NCBI RefSeq assembly: GCF_024734665.1
Contig: NZ_CP102931.1
Coordinates: 4,338,001 to 4,402,000, forward strand
DNA length: 64,000 nt
From: Variovorax paradoxus
GTDB taxonomy: Bacteria > Pseudomonadota > Gammaproteobacteria > Burkholderiales > Burkholderiaceae_C
Reading direction: 5' to 3'
The translations under genes were made by a program, and so were the position numbers. Positions 6,561 to 16,426 of this stretch are shown piece by piece (position 1 is the first letter of the stretch; each line of letters begins with the position of its first letter). The notes below the pieces were generated by a model. It did no database searches. It saw only the letters and a list, made by a program, of their open reading frames with translations, and was not told where the DNA came from.

Positions 6561-8459
6561 GTGAGCGCCCTCCCCACTTCCATCACCCCTTCCGAACGCC
6601 GCCCGATCCGCGAACTCCCCGACGAACTGATCAGTCAGATCGCCGCCGGTGAAGTCGTCGAGCGCCCCGCCTCGGTGGTGCGGGAGCTGCTGGACAACGC
6701 GCTCGACGCGGGCGCCAGCCAGATCACGGTGCGGCTGGCCTCGGGCGGCGTGCGGCTGATCTCCGTGGAAGACGACGGCCTGGGCATTCCCCGCGAGGAA
6801 CTCACGGTGGCCCTGCGCCGCCACGCAACCAGCAAGATCGCCAGCCTCAACGACCTCGAAACGGTCGGCACGATGGGCTTTCGCGGCGAGGCACTGGCGG
6901 CCATCAATGCGATTGCCGAGCTCAGCATTCTTTCGCGCTTCACCGGCTCCGATACGGCCTTCGCGCTCGATGGGCGCACCGGCGAGCTGCGGCCGGTGGC
7001 CCGCTCCACCGGCACCACGGTCGAGGTGCGCGAGCTGTTCTTTGCGACGCCCGCGCGCCGCAAGTTTCTGAAGACCGACGCCACCGAACTTGCCCATTGC
7101 ATCGAGGCGGTGCGCCGCCATGCGCTGGCACGGCCCGAGGTGGGTTTTTCGGTCTGGCACGACGGCAAGCTGGTCGAGCAGTGGCGCGCCGCCACCACGC
7201 GCGAGCAGCGACTGGCCGATGCGCTGAGCGACGAGTTCGTGACGCAGAGCGTGGCCGTCGATCGCGAAGGCGGCCCGGTGCGCGTGGTCGGCCGTGCCGG
7301 CATCCCCGATGCAGCGCGCTCGCGTGGCGACCAGCAGTTCTTCTACGTCAACGGCCGCTTCGTACGCGACAAGGTGCTGTCGCACGCGGTGCGCAGCGCG
7401 TACGAAGACGTGCTGCACGGCCAGCGCCAGCCGATCTACGCGCTGTACCTGGAGATCGATCCGGCACGGGTCGACGTGAACGTGCACCCGACCAAGATCG
7501 AGGTGCGCTTTCGCGACGGACGCGAGGTGCATCAGGCGGTGCGCCATGCCATCGAGGATGCGCTGGCGGCCCCGCGTGCCGGCGATGCAGTGGCGCCAGC
7601 GGGCGCAGCACCGCAGCCGTTTTTCAAGCAGACCCCGCTGCCGTCGAACGCCAGCTGGGCTCAGCCCGCCATCAATTTCACATCGCAGGAGCGCGGCGCC
7701 GGCGATTTCGAGGCAATGTGGCCTCGGCGCAGTGAGCAGCCGGCGCAGCATGCGGCGGAATCGGCCGCATCGTCTCTCTGGCCCCAGGCCAGTGCGGCTC
7801 CGGCAACGTTCCAGGCCCCTGTCGGGCTGCCCGTGGCGGCGAACGCCGACGCTGCTCTCGCCACCAACGAACAAGCCTGGCCGCTGGGCCGCGCGCTGGC
7901 CCAGCTGCAGGGCATCTACATCCTGGCCGAGAACAGCCAGGGCCTCGTGATCGTCGACATGCATGCGGCGCACGAGCGCATCGTCTACGAGCGGCTCAAG
8001 ACCCAGCTCGACGGTGCGGCCATCAGCAGCCAGCCGCTGCTGATTCCGGCCACTTTCGCGGCCACGCCGCAGGAAGTGGCCACGGCCGAGGCCTGCGCCG
8101 AGGTGCTGCCGACGCTGGGCCTGGAAATAACCCCCTTCTCGGCACGCACGCTCGCGGTGCGTGCCGTGCCCGGAACGCTGGCCGACGGCGATCCGGTGGA
8201 GCTGGCACGCAGCGTGCTGGCCGAACTGGGCCAGCACGACGCGAGCACGGTGGTTCAGCGTGCCCAGAACGAATTGCTGTCCACCATGGCCTGCCACGGG
8301 GCGGTGCGAGCCAACCGCAAGCTCACCATCGACGAGATGAACGCACTGTTACGTCAGATGGAAGCAACAGAACGTTCGGACCAGTGCAACCACGGCCGGC
8401 CGACCTGGCGCCAGCTGTCGGTTCGCGAGCTGGATTCGCTGTTCATGCGCGGCCGATAG
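6561..8459 (+). CDS. mutL: DNA mismatch repair protein MutL
   Basis: MutL links MutS mismatch recognition to downstream strand cutting. The N-terminal GHKL ATPase is intact, with Glu42 and Asn46 in ELLDNALDAGA, then EDDGLGI and GFRGEALAAI. A low-complexity linker covers about residues 335-435. The C-terminal domain carries DMHAAHERIVYE at about 466, ACHGAVRA, CNHGRP at about 608 and a final FMR. These match the metal-binding endonuclease motifs of nicking MutL proteins, unlike E. coli MutL. This fits a lineage expected to lack MutH. The start is GTG; there is no earlier ATG before the conserved IRELPDELISQIAAGEV. Confidence 0.95.
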   Translation: MSALPTSITPSERRPIRELPDELISQIAAGEVVERPASVVRELLDNALDAGASQITVRLASGGVRLISVEDDGLGIPREELTVALRRHATSKIASLNDLETVGTMGFRGEALAAINAIAELSILSRFTGSDTAFALDGRTGELRPVARSTGTTVEVRELFFATPARRKFLKTDATELAHCIEAVRRHALARPEVGFSVWHDGKLVEQWRAATTREQRLADALSDEFVTQSVAVDREGGPVRVVGRAGIPDAARSRGDQQFFYVNGRFVRDKVLSHAVRSAYEDVLHGQRQPIYALYLEIDPARVDVNVHPTKIEVRFRDGREVHQAVRHAIEDALAAPRAGDAVAPAGAAPQPFFKQTPLPSNASWAQPAINFTSQERGAGDFEAMWPRRSEQPAQHAAESAASSLWPQASAAPATFQAPVGLPVAANADAALATNEQAWPLGRALAQLQGIYILAENSQGLVIVDMHAAHERIVYERLKTQLDGAAISSQPLLIPATFAATPQEVATAEACAEVLPTLGLEITPFSARTLAVRAVPGTLADGDPVELARSVLAELGQHDASTVVQRAQNELLSTMACHGAVRANRKLTIDEMNALLRQMEATERSDQCNHGRPTWRQLSVRELDSLFMRGR

Positions 8460-8646
8460 GGCAAATCAGCGCTTTAAGCCTTTTTTCTAGGGTTTTCCGC
8501 AGTCATCGGGATTGCGGGCACGCACGTTGCATAGGCTCGGTAAAGCGCCGGTGAGCGTTGTTTCGGGGGGTTACCAAGGTGCAGTGTCGGCGCACCAAGG
8601 TGAAAGCAGGTGAACTTTTCCGCCGACTTCGCTGTCCCTCAACCCC

Positions 8647-9624
8647 ATGATGAAACGCTGGACCCTCCTCGCGTCTGTCCTCTCGCTTTGTGCCCTGCTG
8701 GCAGCCGGTTGCTCGACGCTTGACGAACAGCAACGCGAATGGATCTTCCAGCCCAGCGACCGCAGCTGGGGCAACACCGCCTCCATGACCCAGGGCATGG
8801 AAGACGTGTGGATTGATTTCCAGTCTTCCCTCACCGGCGAGCCCGCGCGCCTGCACGGCCTGTGGCTGGGCGGCGCACCCGAGACCACCGACACCCCCGT
8901 GATGCTGTACCTGCACGGCGCCCGCTACAACGTGGCCGGCTCGGCGCCGCGCATCCAGCGCATGCACGAGTTGGGCTTCTCGGTGCTGGCCATCGACTAC
9001 CGCGGCTTCGGGAAGAGCTCCAAGGGCCTGCCCTCGGAGGAATCGGCCCGCGAAGACGCCCGCGCCGCCTGGACCTGGCTGGCCGCGCGCCACCCCAAAC
9101 AACATCGCTACATCTTCGGCCACTCGCTCGGCGGCGCCATCGGCATCGACCTGGCGGCGCATGTGAACGACGAGAGCGGCACCATCGTCGAGAGCACCTT
9201 CACCTCGATCGCCGACGTGGTCAGCGGCTTCAAGTGGGGCTGGCTGCCCTTCGGCCCGTTCATCACGCAGCGATTCGAAGCGATCAACACGGTCAAGGAC
9301 ATTGGCTCGCCGCTGCTGGTGGTGCATGGCACGGCCGACAGCCTCATCAACCCGACGCTGGGCCGCAAGCTGTATGACGCGGCCACCGTGCCCAAGCTGT
9401 TCGTGCTGGTCGAGGGCGGCTCCCACCACAACACCAATTCGATCGGCGAGGCGCAGTACCGCGCGGCGCTGACGCAGTTGTTCCGCATGAAGCCGGAGAG
9501 CATGGTCGCCAGCAATGGCGGCGCGGCGAACCGGCCGCAGCCACGGCTTGCGCCGCCCGCCGCCGCGCTTGCGCCGCAGGATGTGCGGGGCGAGGTGCGC
9601 GCGCCGGCACCGGCCGCTATCTAG
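8647..9624 (+). CDS. Alpha/beta hydrolase lipoprotein
   Basis: A 325-residue serine hydrolase anchored as a lipoprotein. The signal peptide ends at LLAAG-Cys22. The fold shows VMLYLHGARYN (oxyanion-hole HG), IDYRGFGKSS, the nucleophile elbow GHSLGG (Ser160), the acid region VVHGTADSLI and a late GGSHHN histidine. It resembles the FrsA/BEM46-like hydrolases; the natural substrate is unknown. The last 40 residues are Pro/Ala-rich and probably disordered. It is a single gene, convergent with the molybdenum hydroxylase. The 187 bases before it hold no gene, only a short direct repeat around ACCAAGGTG at 8572-8602. Confidence 0.83.
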   Translation: MMKRWTLLASVLSLCALLAAGCSTLDEQQREWIFQPSDRSWGNTASMTQGMEDVWIDFQSSLTGEPARLHGLWLGGAPETTDTPVMLYLHGARYNVAGSAPRIQRMHELGFSVLAIDYRGFGKSSKGLPSEESAREDARAAWTWLAARHPKQHRYIFGHSLGGAIGIDLAAHVNDESGTIVESTFTSIADVVSGFKWGWLPFGPFITQRFEAINTVKDIGSPLLVVHGTADSLINPTLGRKLYDAATVPKLFVLVEGGSHHNTNSIGEAQYRAALTQLFRMKPESMVASNGGAANRPQPRLAPPAAALAPQDVRGEVRAPAPAAI

Positions 9625-9646
9625 GTTTCGTCCGCGCGCCCCGTCG

Positions 9647-11893
9647 TCAAGCCAGATTGAAGGGCAGCTGGCGCAAGGGCTTGCCGGTCAGCCGCGCGAT
9701 GGCGTTGGCGAACGCGGGTGCCAATGGCGGCAGGCCGGGCTCGCCCATGCCGGTGGGTGCATCGGCGCTGGGCACGATGTGGATCTCGAACTCCGGCATG
9801 TTGGTGATGCGGGCCACGGTGAAATCGCCGAAGTTGCTCTGCTGCACAACGCCCTCCTTCAACGTGATCGCACCGCCGGACAGGCACGTCGACAGTCCCA
9901 TCACCGCCGCTCCCTGCACTTGCGCCTCCACACTGCGCGGGTTGACCGCCAGGTTGCAGTGCACGCCGCTGGTGACGCGATGCAGCACCGGCTGGCCGTC
10001 CTTCACCGAAGCTTCCACCACATAGGCCACCACGGAGTCGAATGACTCGTGCACGGCTACGCCCCAGGCACGGCCGTCGGGCAGCTGCTTCTTGCCGTAG
10101 CCGCTCTTGTCCACGGCCAGTTGCAGCGCGGCGCGGTGGCGTGGGTGCTTGTCTGCGAAGAGCTGCATCCGATATGCCACCGGGTCCTGCTTCGTGCTGC
10201 GGGCGATCTCGTCGATCAGGGTCTCCATCACGAAGGCGGTGTGGGTGGAACCCACGCTGCGCCACCACAGCACGGGCACGTTGACCTGGGGGTGATGCAC
10301 CGTCAGGCGCATCGGAAGCGGGTACGGATCGCGCATGCCCTCGGTGGCCGTGGCGTCGATACCGTCCTTCACCTGAAATTCTCCGAACACCGTGCCCGTG
10401 GTGATCGACTGGCCGACGATGACGTGGTCCCACGCCAGGATCCTGCCGCGCTCGTCGAAGCCGATGCGTGCGCGGTGCAGATGCATGGGGCGGTAGTAGC
10501 CGCCCTTGATGTCGTCTTCGCGGCTCCACAGCAGGCGCACCGGCACGTCGAAGCCGGCGGCACGCGCGGCCTTGGCGATCTCGCAGGCCTCGACCACGAA
10601 GTCGCTGGTGCCCACGAAACGCCGGCCGAAGCCACCGCCCGCCATCTGCACATGCACCGTCACCTGCTCGGGCTTGAGGCTCAGCACGCGCGCGGCGGCG
10701 GCAGCGTCCAGCCCGGCGCACTGGGTGCCGACCCACAGCTCGGCGCGCCCATTCGACAGCTTGACGGTGCAGTTCAGCGGCTCCATGGGCGCATGAGCCA
10801 AATAGGGGAAGACGAACTCGGCTTCCAGTTGCCGGGGCGCCGTGGCCAGCGGTGCCATGTCGGCGTCGAACTTGCGTGAGCCCGGGCGCCCGGCCAGCTC
10901 GCGGTACTGCGCCAGTTGCTTCTCGGTGTCCACCTTCTCGACGGAGGCCGTGTCCCACTGCAGCTTCAGTGCGTCGCGGCCCAGCTTGGCGGGCCAGTAG
11001 CCATCGGCCACCACGGCTACGCCTTCGGCGCCGCGGTCCAGCGGCACGCGCAGCACGGCCTTCACGCCCTTGACGGCGCGCGCCGCACTGTCGTCCACCG
11101 AGGCCAGGCGGGCGCCGAACACCGGTGGATGAGCCACGACCGCCGTGAGCTGACCGGGATGCCGCACGTCGATGCCGAAATCCTGGCGCCCGCTGCTCTT
11201 GGCGCGCGCGTCCAGGCGCGTGGTCGGACGGCCGATGATCCGGAAGTCCTTGGGATCCTTCAGCGTGACCTTCTCGGGCACCGGCAGGGCCATGGCCGCT
11301 TTGGCCAGCTCGCCGTAGCCCAGCTTGCGCCCGCCCGGGCCCAGCACCGTGCCAGCCTGCGTGCGCAAGGTGGCCGCGTCGACCTTCCAGCGCGCAGCCG
11401 CCGCCGACAGCAGCATGGCCCGGGCGCGCGCGCCCAGCTCGCGGTACTGCGTGAAGCTGTTCTTGATCGAGTTGGAGCCACCGGTCAGGTGGATGCCGAA
11501 GAGCGGGTCGACGTAGGCCGCGTCGCTCGAGCCATTGCGGCTGCGCACCAGGGCCCAGTCCGCATCGAGCTCCTCGGCCAGGATCATCGGCAAGCCGGTC
11601 TGCACGCCCTGGCCGAATTCCAACCGGTTGATGGTGACGGTGACTTCGCCGTTGGGTGCGATCTGCACGAAGGCCGACGGCTGTTGCGTCGGCTTGAGCG
11701 CGCCGGCCACCTGCGCTGCGCCATCGGCCTGCGCCATGGCCAGATGAGGAAAGGCGCCGAGCACGAGGCCGCCGGCTCCGGCCATCTTCAGGAAGCTGCG
11801 ACGGGGCAGCGTGGCGGCTTCGCTGGTCGGGGCCTGGGCCATCAGGCGCTGCATGGCGCGCGGCAGTTCGCGGTAGTCGATGTTGGTCAGCAT
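9647..11893 (-). CDS. Molybdopterin-binding large subunit, isoquinoline 1-oxidoreductase type
   Basis: A 748-residue large subunit of the xanthine oxidase family, closest in layout to IorB/QoxB. A twin-arginine signal (RRSFLKMAGAGG, residues 31-42) sends it folded to the periplasm. Cofactor regions are visible as AGGGFGRRF and GMGEPGLPPLAP; the latter carries the catalytic glutamate that activates water for hydroxylation. Such enzymes hydroxylate N-heterocycles or oxidise aldehydes; the substrate is not readable here. I chose the ATG at 11893, which has GAAGGAG upstream, over an in-frame ATG at 11926. It is the last gene of the SDR-cytochrome-small-subunit operon, 10 bases after the small subunit. 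Confidence 0.9.
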   Translation of the reverse strand: MLTNIDYRELPRAMQRLMAQAPTSEAATLPRRSFLKMAGAGGLVLGAFPHLAMAQADGAAQVAGALKPTQQPSAFVQIAPNGEVTVTINRLEFGQGVQTGLPMILAEELDADWALVRSRNGSSDAAYVDPLFGIHLTGGSNSIKNSFTQYRELGARARAMLLSAAAARWKVDAATLRTQAGTVLGPGGRKLGYGELAKAAMALPVPEKVTLKDPKDFRIIGRPTTRLDARAKSSGRQDFGIDVRHPGQLTAVVAHPPVFGARLASVDDSAARAVKGVKAVLRVPLDRGAEGVAVVADGYWPAKLGRDALKLQWDTASVEKVDTEKQLAQYRELAGRPGSRKFDADMAPLATAPRQLEAEFVFPYLAHAPMEPLNCTVKLSNGRAELWVGTQCAGLDAAAAARVLSLKPEQVTVHVQMAGGGFGRRFVGTSDFVVEACEIAKAARAAGFDVPVRLLWSREDDIKGGYYRPMHLHRARIGFDERGRILAWDHVIVGQSITTGTVFGEFQVKDGIDATATEGMRDPYPLPMRLTVHHPQVNVPVLWWRSVGSTHTAFVMETLIDEIARSTKQDPVAYRMQLFADKHPRHRAALQLAVDKSGYGKKQLPDGRAWGVAVHESFDSVVAYVVEASVKDGQPVLHRVTSGVHCNLAVNPRSVEAQVQGAAVMGLSTCLSGGAITLKEGVVQQSNFGDFTVARITNMPEFEIHIVPSADAPTGMGEPGLPPLAPAFANAIARLTGKPLRQLPFNLA

Positions 11894-11903
11894 GGCGGCT
11901 CCT

Positions 11904-12377
11904 TCAGGCGAGGGTCTTGGCCGCATCGGCCACGGCGGCGCGAATGCGGGCGTAGGTGCCGCAGCGGCAGATGTTGCCGACCATGGCCGAATCGATCTCG
12001 TCGGCGCTGGGCTGCTTGCCCCGGGGCAGCGATTTGAGGAAGGCAGTCGCGCTCATGATCTGGCCGCTCTGGCAGTAGCCGCACTGCGCCACGTCGTGCT
12101 TGACCCATGCGGTGTGCACGGCCGCACCGACCCGGTCGCTGCCGCCGGTGGTCGCTTCGATGGTCGTGATCTTCTTGCCCTCGGCGGCGGAGATGGGCGT
12201 GATGCACGAACGGATGGCCTGATCGTCCAGATGCACGGTGCAGGCGCCGCACAACGCGGCGCCGCAGCCGAACTTGGTGCCGGTCATGCCCAGCGTGTCG
12301 CGCAGGGCCCAGAGGATGGGGGTGCCGGGGTCGACATCGACCGTGTGTTCACGGCCGTTGATGTGGAGCGCGCTCAT
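11904..12377 (-). CDS. [2Fe-2S] small subunit, isoquinoline 1-oxidoreductase type
   Basis: A 157-residue iron-sulfur subunit that passes electrons from the molybdenum centre of the downstream large subunit. The plant-type cluster is bound by GCGAALCGACTV and the following RSC. The second, helical cluster domain has CGYCQSGQ and CRCGTYARI. It has no signal peptide, so it would be co-exported with its Tat-signalled partner, as known for IorAB-like enzymes. The start at 12377 has AGGAAGAA upstream. A FAD subunit is missing from the operon, consistent with the two-subunit IorAB type that feeds cytochrome c rather than NAD. Confidence 0.92.
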   Translation of the reverse strand: MSALHINGREHTVDVDPGTPILWALRDTLGMTGTKFGCGAALCGACTVHLDDQAIRSCITPISAAEGKKITTIEATTGGSDRVGAAVHTAWVKHDVAQCGYCQSGQIMSATAFLKSLPRGKQPSADEIDSAMVGNICRCGTYARIRAAVADAAKTLA

Positions 12378-12409
12378 GTTCGGTTCTTCCTGGGTAGGTT
12401 GGATCGGAT

Positions 12410-12766
12410 TCACTTGGCGCCGTCGAGCAGCCATTGCGCGAGCGACTGCACGTCGGCATCGGGGATCTGGGTTTGCGGCGGCATCGGCATCGCGCCCCAC
12501 TTTCCCGAGCTGCCGGCCTTGATGCTTGCAGCCAGCTGAGCGGCCGTTCCCTTTCCTTCGCCGTACCTCGCCCCAATGTCTTTCCACGATGGGCCTACCA
12601 CTTTGGCCGTGGCCTGGTGGCATGCGACGCACGCGTACTTCTGCGCCAGCGCCTGGCTGGCCACTGCGCGTGCCGGCCATGCAACGACGCTCACGCCAAT
12701 ACCCAGCGCTACGACGAGGGAAGCGGTAAAGGAACGCTGGACGGTTGCGATGCTGTCGTTGGTCAT
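12410..12766 (-). CDS. Monohaem cytochrome c (c551-like)
   Basis: A 118-residue class I cytochrome c. The signal peptide is followed by the haem motif CVACH (Cys46, Cys49, His50), and the methionine ligand lies in WGAMPMPP (Met93 or Met95). It is translationally coupled to the upstream SDR gene by an ATGA overlap, and the small subunit of the molybdenum hydroxylase follows 32 bases later. The natural reading is a dedicated periplasmic electron acceptor that carries electrons from the hydroxylase to the respiratory chain. Confidence 0.9.
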   Translation of the reverse strand: MTNDSIATVQRSFTASLVVALGIGVSVVAWPARAVASQALAQKYACVACHQATAKVVGPSWKDIGARYGEGKGTAAQLAASIKAGSSGKWGAMPMPPQTQIPDADVQSLAQWLLDGAK

Positions 12767-13614
12767 TGCTGTTTCCGGTCGTCGTAGGCAAGAGACGTGG
12801 ACAAGTCGCGATGCGCGCCAGCCTGTGCAAGCAGCGCGTTGGCCTTGGCTTCGAAGGTCTGCACGGCATCGGCACCTGCGGCGAACCGGGCCGGCGGCTC
12901 TTCGAGCGCGGCAAGCCGCACGATGGCGTCTGCGAGCTTGGCGGGGTCGCCGCCCTGCTTGCCGCTCATGCTGCTCCAGGCTGCAACGGTTTCCCTGGTG
13001 CGCTCGGCGTAGTCGTCGATGTTCGGCTCGGCGAAAGTGGTCGAACCGGCGGTGAGCAGCTCGGTGCGGAAGAAGCCTGGCTCTACCAGCATGGTGCGTA
13101 TGCCGAAGGGAGCAAGCTCAGGGGCAAGCGACTCCATCCATCCTTCGACGCCAAACTTTGCCGCGGCATAGGCAGTGCAGAACATTCCGCCGGCAATCCC
13201 CGCAGTCGAAGAGATGGTGAGCACCAGACCCGAGCGCTGCTTGCGCATCATCGGCAGCACGGCGCGGGTGACGTTCATCGGGCCGAACAGCAGCGTCTCG
13301 ATCTGGTTGCGGACCTGCTCTGGGCTCAGCTCCTCGAAGAAGCCGGCGTAGAAGTTGCCCGCGTTGTTGACCAGCACGTCGATGCGCCCGAACTTCGCAA
13401 TGGCGACTTCCACCGCGGCCTTGGCGTCGTCGAGGCGGGTGACGTCGAGCTTGACGCTCAACAGGTCTGCATGGTCGCCGATGGCCGCAGCCACCTTCGC
13501 AGGGTCACGGCCAGTGGCCACAACGGCGTGGCCTGCGGCCAAGGCGGCCTTGGCGATGTCGACGCCCAAGCCCCGGCCCGCGCCGGTGATGAACCAGATT
13601 TTCTTGTCAGTCAT
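12763..13614 (-). CDS. Short-chain dehydrogenase/reductase
   Basis: A 283-residue classical SDR. The nucleotide-binding TGAGRGLG (residues 10-17) and NNAG are present, with the catalytic serine in TISSTAG and YAAAK (Tyr149, Lys153). The family interconverts alcohols and carbonyls with NAD(P). The start at 13614 has AAAGGAAC upstream; the frame stays open much further back, but only as an antisense shadow of the AraC gene. It is the first gene of the operon with cytochrome c and the molybdenum hydroxylase, so it probably acts on the same substrate chain. The divergent AraC regulator starts 162 bases away. Confidence 0.88.
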   Translation of the reverse strand: MTDKKIWFITGAGRGLGVDIAKAALAAGHAVVATGRDPAKVAAAIGDHADLLSVKLDVTRLDDAKAAVEVAIAKFGRIDVLVNNAGNFYAGFFEELSPEQVRNQIETLLFGPMNVTRAVLPMMRKQRSGLVLTISSTAGIAGGMFCTAYAAAKFGVEGWMESLAPELAPFGIRTMLVEPGFFRTELLTAGSTTFAEPNIDDYAERTRETVAAWSSMSGKQGGDPAKLADAIVRLAALEEPPARFAAGADAVQTFEAKANALLAQAGAHRDLSTSLAYDDRKQQ

Positions 13615-13776
13615 GGGGAGTTCCTTTCGGTTGGTGCCAGTGTCTGCCCGGGACCCGTCGACTCGTTTGCCGAAAGCGCGCGTGTTCTTGCCTGAAACGA
13701 CGAGACCGCGCCAGAAACGCGGGCCGGGCGAAGTGCGCGAGCTAGACTTTGTTCGAGCACCCCCGAAAGGATTCAA

Positions 13777-14694
13777 ATGGAAGCGCCGCAGCTGACGCAG
13801 CAAAGCGAATCGGCCGTCCTGAGCGGCTTGGCCAAAGCGGTCGGAAGCGTTGTCAAAAATGACGGCGACTTCATCACCGCCATTCCCGAACTCTCGCTCC
13901 ACCGTCGCAGCGCCGCGACCGAGCCTGTTCATTGCATCTATGGCTTTGGCGTGGGGATCACTGTCAGCGGGAAGAAGCGGGTTGCGCTCGGCGAAGAGGT
14001 TTTTGACTATGCCGCGGGGCAATCGCTGCTGACGACGGTTGACCTCCCCGTCGTGGCACATGTCACCCAGGCCAGCGCCGCGCAGCCATTTCTGGGCCTC
14101 ATGCTCAAGCTCGACTCGCGCGCTATCGTGCAGGCAGCTGCCGAGATGGCGTTGCCCCAACCGACAAAGGACTACAGCTATCGAGCCATGTCGCTCGGCG
14201 ATCTCGATCCGACACTGCTTGGCACAGTGACGCGGCTCGTCGAGCTGCTTGCCGAGCCCAGGCTGATTCCCCAGATCGCTCCGCTGCTTCAACAGGAAAT
14301 CGCCGTTCGCCTGCTCGCCGGGCGCCACGGCCAGCAGTTGCAGCGCCTCGTGGCAGTCGGCTCTCCAGGCCAGCAGGTGACGCAGAGCATGGCCTGGCTC
14401 AAGATGAATTTCACGCAGCCTGTGCTGGCGGACGATCTGGCCGCTTCCGTGCACATGAGTCCATCGACGTTCCGGCAGCACTTCCGTGCCGTGGCGGGCA
14501 TGAGCCCCATGCAATACCTGAAGCAGCTGCGCCTGCAAGAGGCCCGGCAACTGATGCTGAACCAGGGCATCGATGCCGGCACCGCAGGAGTGCGCGTGGG
14601 ATATGAAAGCGCCTCGCAGTTCAGCCGCGAATACGCCCGCCTGTTCGGGGCGCCACCGCTGCGCGACATCAAGCGGATGCGGGAAACGACCTGA
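13777..14694 (+). CDS. AraC family transcriptional regulator (YqhC-like)
   Basis: A 305-residue regulator. The N-terminal ~160 residues match the AraC_N cupin-like sensor ([29 protein letters not shown], in two pieces). The C-terminal ~95 residues carry two helix-turn-helix motifs: [20 protein letters not shown] and [23 protein letters not shown]. coli YqhC, with the same layout, senses aldehydes and turns on reductases. The gene is divergent from the SDR-cytochrome-hydroxylase operon, which it most likely controls. AAAGGATT lies just before the ATG. No clear repeat operator was found in the 162-base gap. Confidence 0.88.
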   Translation: MEAPQLTQQSESAVLSGLAKAVGSVVKNDGDFITAIPELSLHRRSAATEPVHCIYGFGVGITVSGKKRVALGEEVFDYAAGQSLLTTVDLPVVAHVTQASAAQPFLGLMLKLDSRAIVQAAAEMALPQPTKDYSYRAMSLGDLDPTLLGTVTRLVELLAEPRLIPQIAPLLQQEIAVRLLAGRHGQQLQRLVAVGSPGQQVTQSMAWLKMNFTQPVLADDLAASVHMSPSTFRQHFRAVAGMSPMQYLKQLRLQEARQLMLNQGIDAGTAGVRVGYESASQFSREYARLFGAPPLRDIKRMRETT

Positions 14695-14746
14695 GCAAGA
14701 CCCGCGCTGCAGACCGGCGCGCGCCATTTGCTACCCTCGGCGCATC

Positions 14747-15768
14747 ATGTTTCCCAGCTCCGCACCGGCCGCCGAGGCCGCTCCCCCGGCATCGCCCGCC
14801 GCTGCGCGTTCCGGTCCGCCGCGCTATGTGGCGCTCGCCGGCCCCACCGCTTCAGGCAAGACGGCTGCCGCATTGGCGCTGGCGCGGCTGCAGCCGGTCG
14901 AAATCATCAGTGTCGATTCAGCGCTGGTTTACCGCGGCATGGACATCGGCACCGCCAAGCCCACGGCCGCCGAGCAGGCTGCCGCGCCGCATCACCTGAT
15001 CGACATCCTCGATGCGCGCGACAGCTACAGCGCAGCCGCCTTCGTGGCCGACGCCACGCGGCTCATCGGCGAGATTCGCGCGCGTGGCGCGCTGCCGCTG
15101 CTGGTGGGCGGCACCATGCTGTATTTCAAGGCCCTGTTCGACGGCATCGACGCCATGCCCGCAGCCGACGCCGCGGTGCGCGCGCGCATCGATGCCGATG
15201 CCGCCACGCTCGGCTGGCCCGCCATGCATGCGCGGCTTGCGCTGGTCGACCCGGTCACGGCCGCGCGGCTGGCACCGCAGGACAGCCAGCGCATCCAGCG
15301 CGCGCTCGAAGTGTGGGAAAGCAGCGGCCAGCCGCTGTCGAGCTTTCATGCGAGCGACAACAAGACTGCCAGCGCGGTCGAAGGCGGCGTGCTGTTCTCG
15401 CTCGAACCGACCGACCGCGCCTGGCTGCACGCGCGCATTGCCGAGCGCTTCGATGCGATGCTGGCAGCCGGCTTCCTCGACGAGGTGCGCGCCCTGCGCG
15501 CGCGCGGCGACCTGTCGACCGACCTTCCCTCGATGCGCTGCGTCGGCTACCGGCAGGCATGGGAAACACTCGATGCCTGCGGCGACGCCGCGCCCGACGC
15601 CCGGGCCATCGCCGGCCTGCGCGAACGCGGCATCGCCGCCACGCGCCAGCTTGCCAAGCGGCAGATCACCTGGCTGCGCAGCATGCCGAAGCGCACCGTG
15701 ATCGCCTGCGACGCCCCCGACGCGGCGCAGACCGCCGTTCAACTGATCGCCAAGACCACTCAACTCGG

Positions 15769-15772
<4 letters not shown>
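14747..15772 (+). CDS. miaA: tRNA dimethylallyltransferase MiaA
   Basis: MiaA transfers a dimethylallyl group from DMAPP to A37 of tRNAs that read UNN codons. The 341-residue product has the P-loop AGPTASGKT (residues 31-39), then [18 protein letters not shown] in two parts, HHLIDI and [10 protein letters not shown], with [11 protein letters not shown] further on. All are family hallmarks. The ATG at 14747 is the first start; the frame stays open upstream only as a shadow of the AraC gene. The TGA overlaps the ATG of the ABC ATPase gene (ATGA), which couples the two, although no functional link is known. Confidence 0.95.
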
Positions 15773-16422
<650 letters not shown>

Positions 16423-16426
16423 AGAA

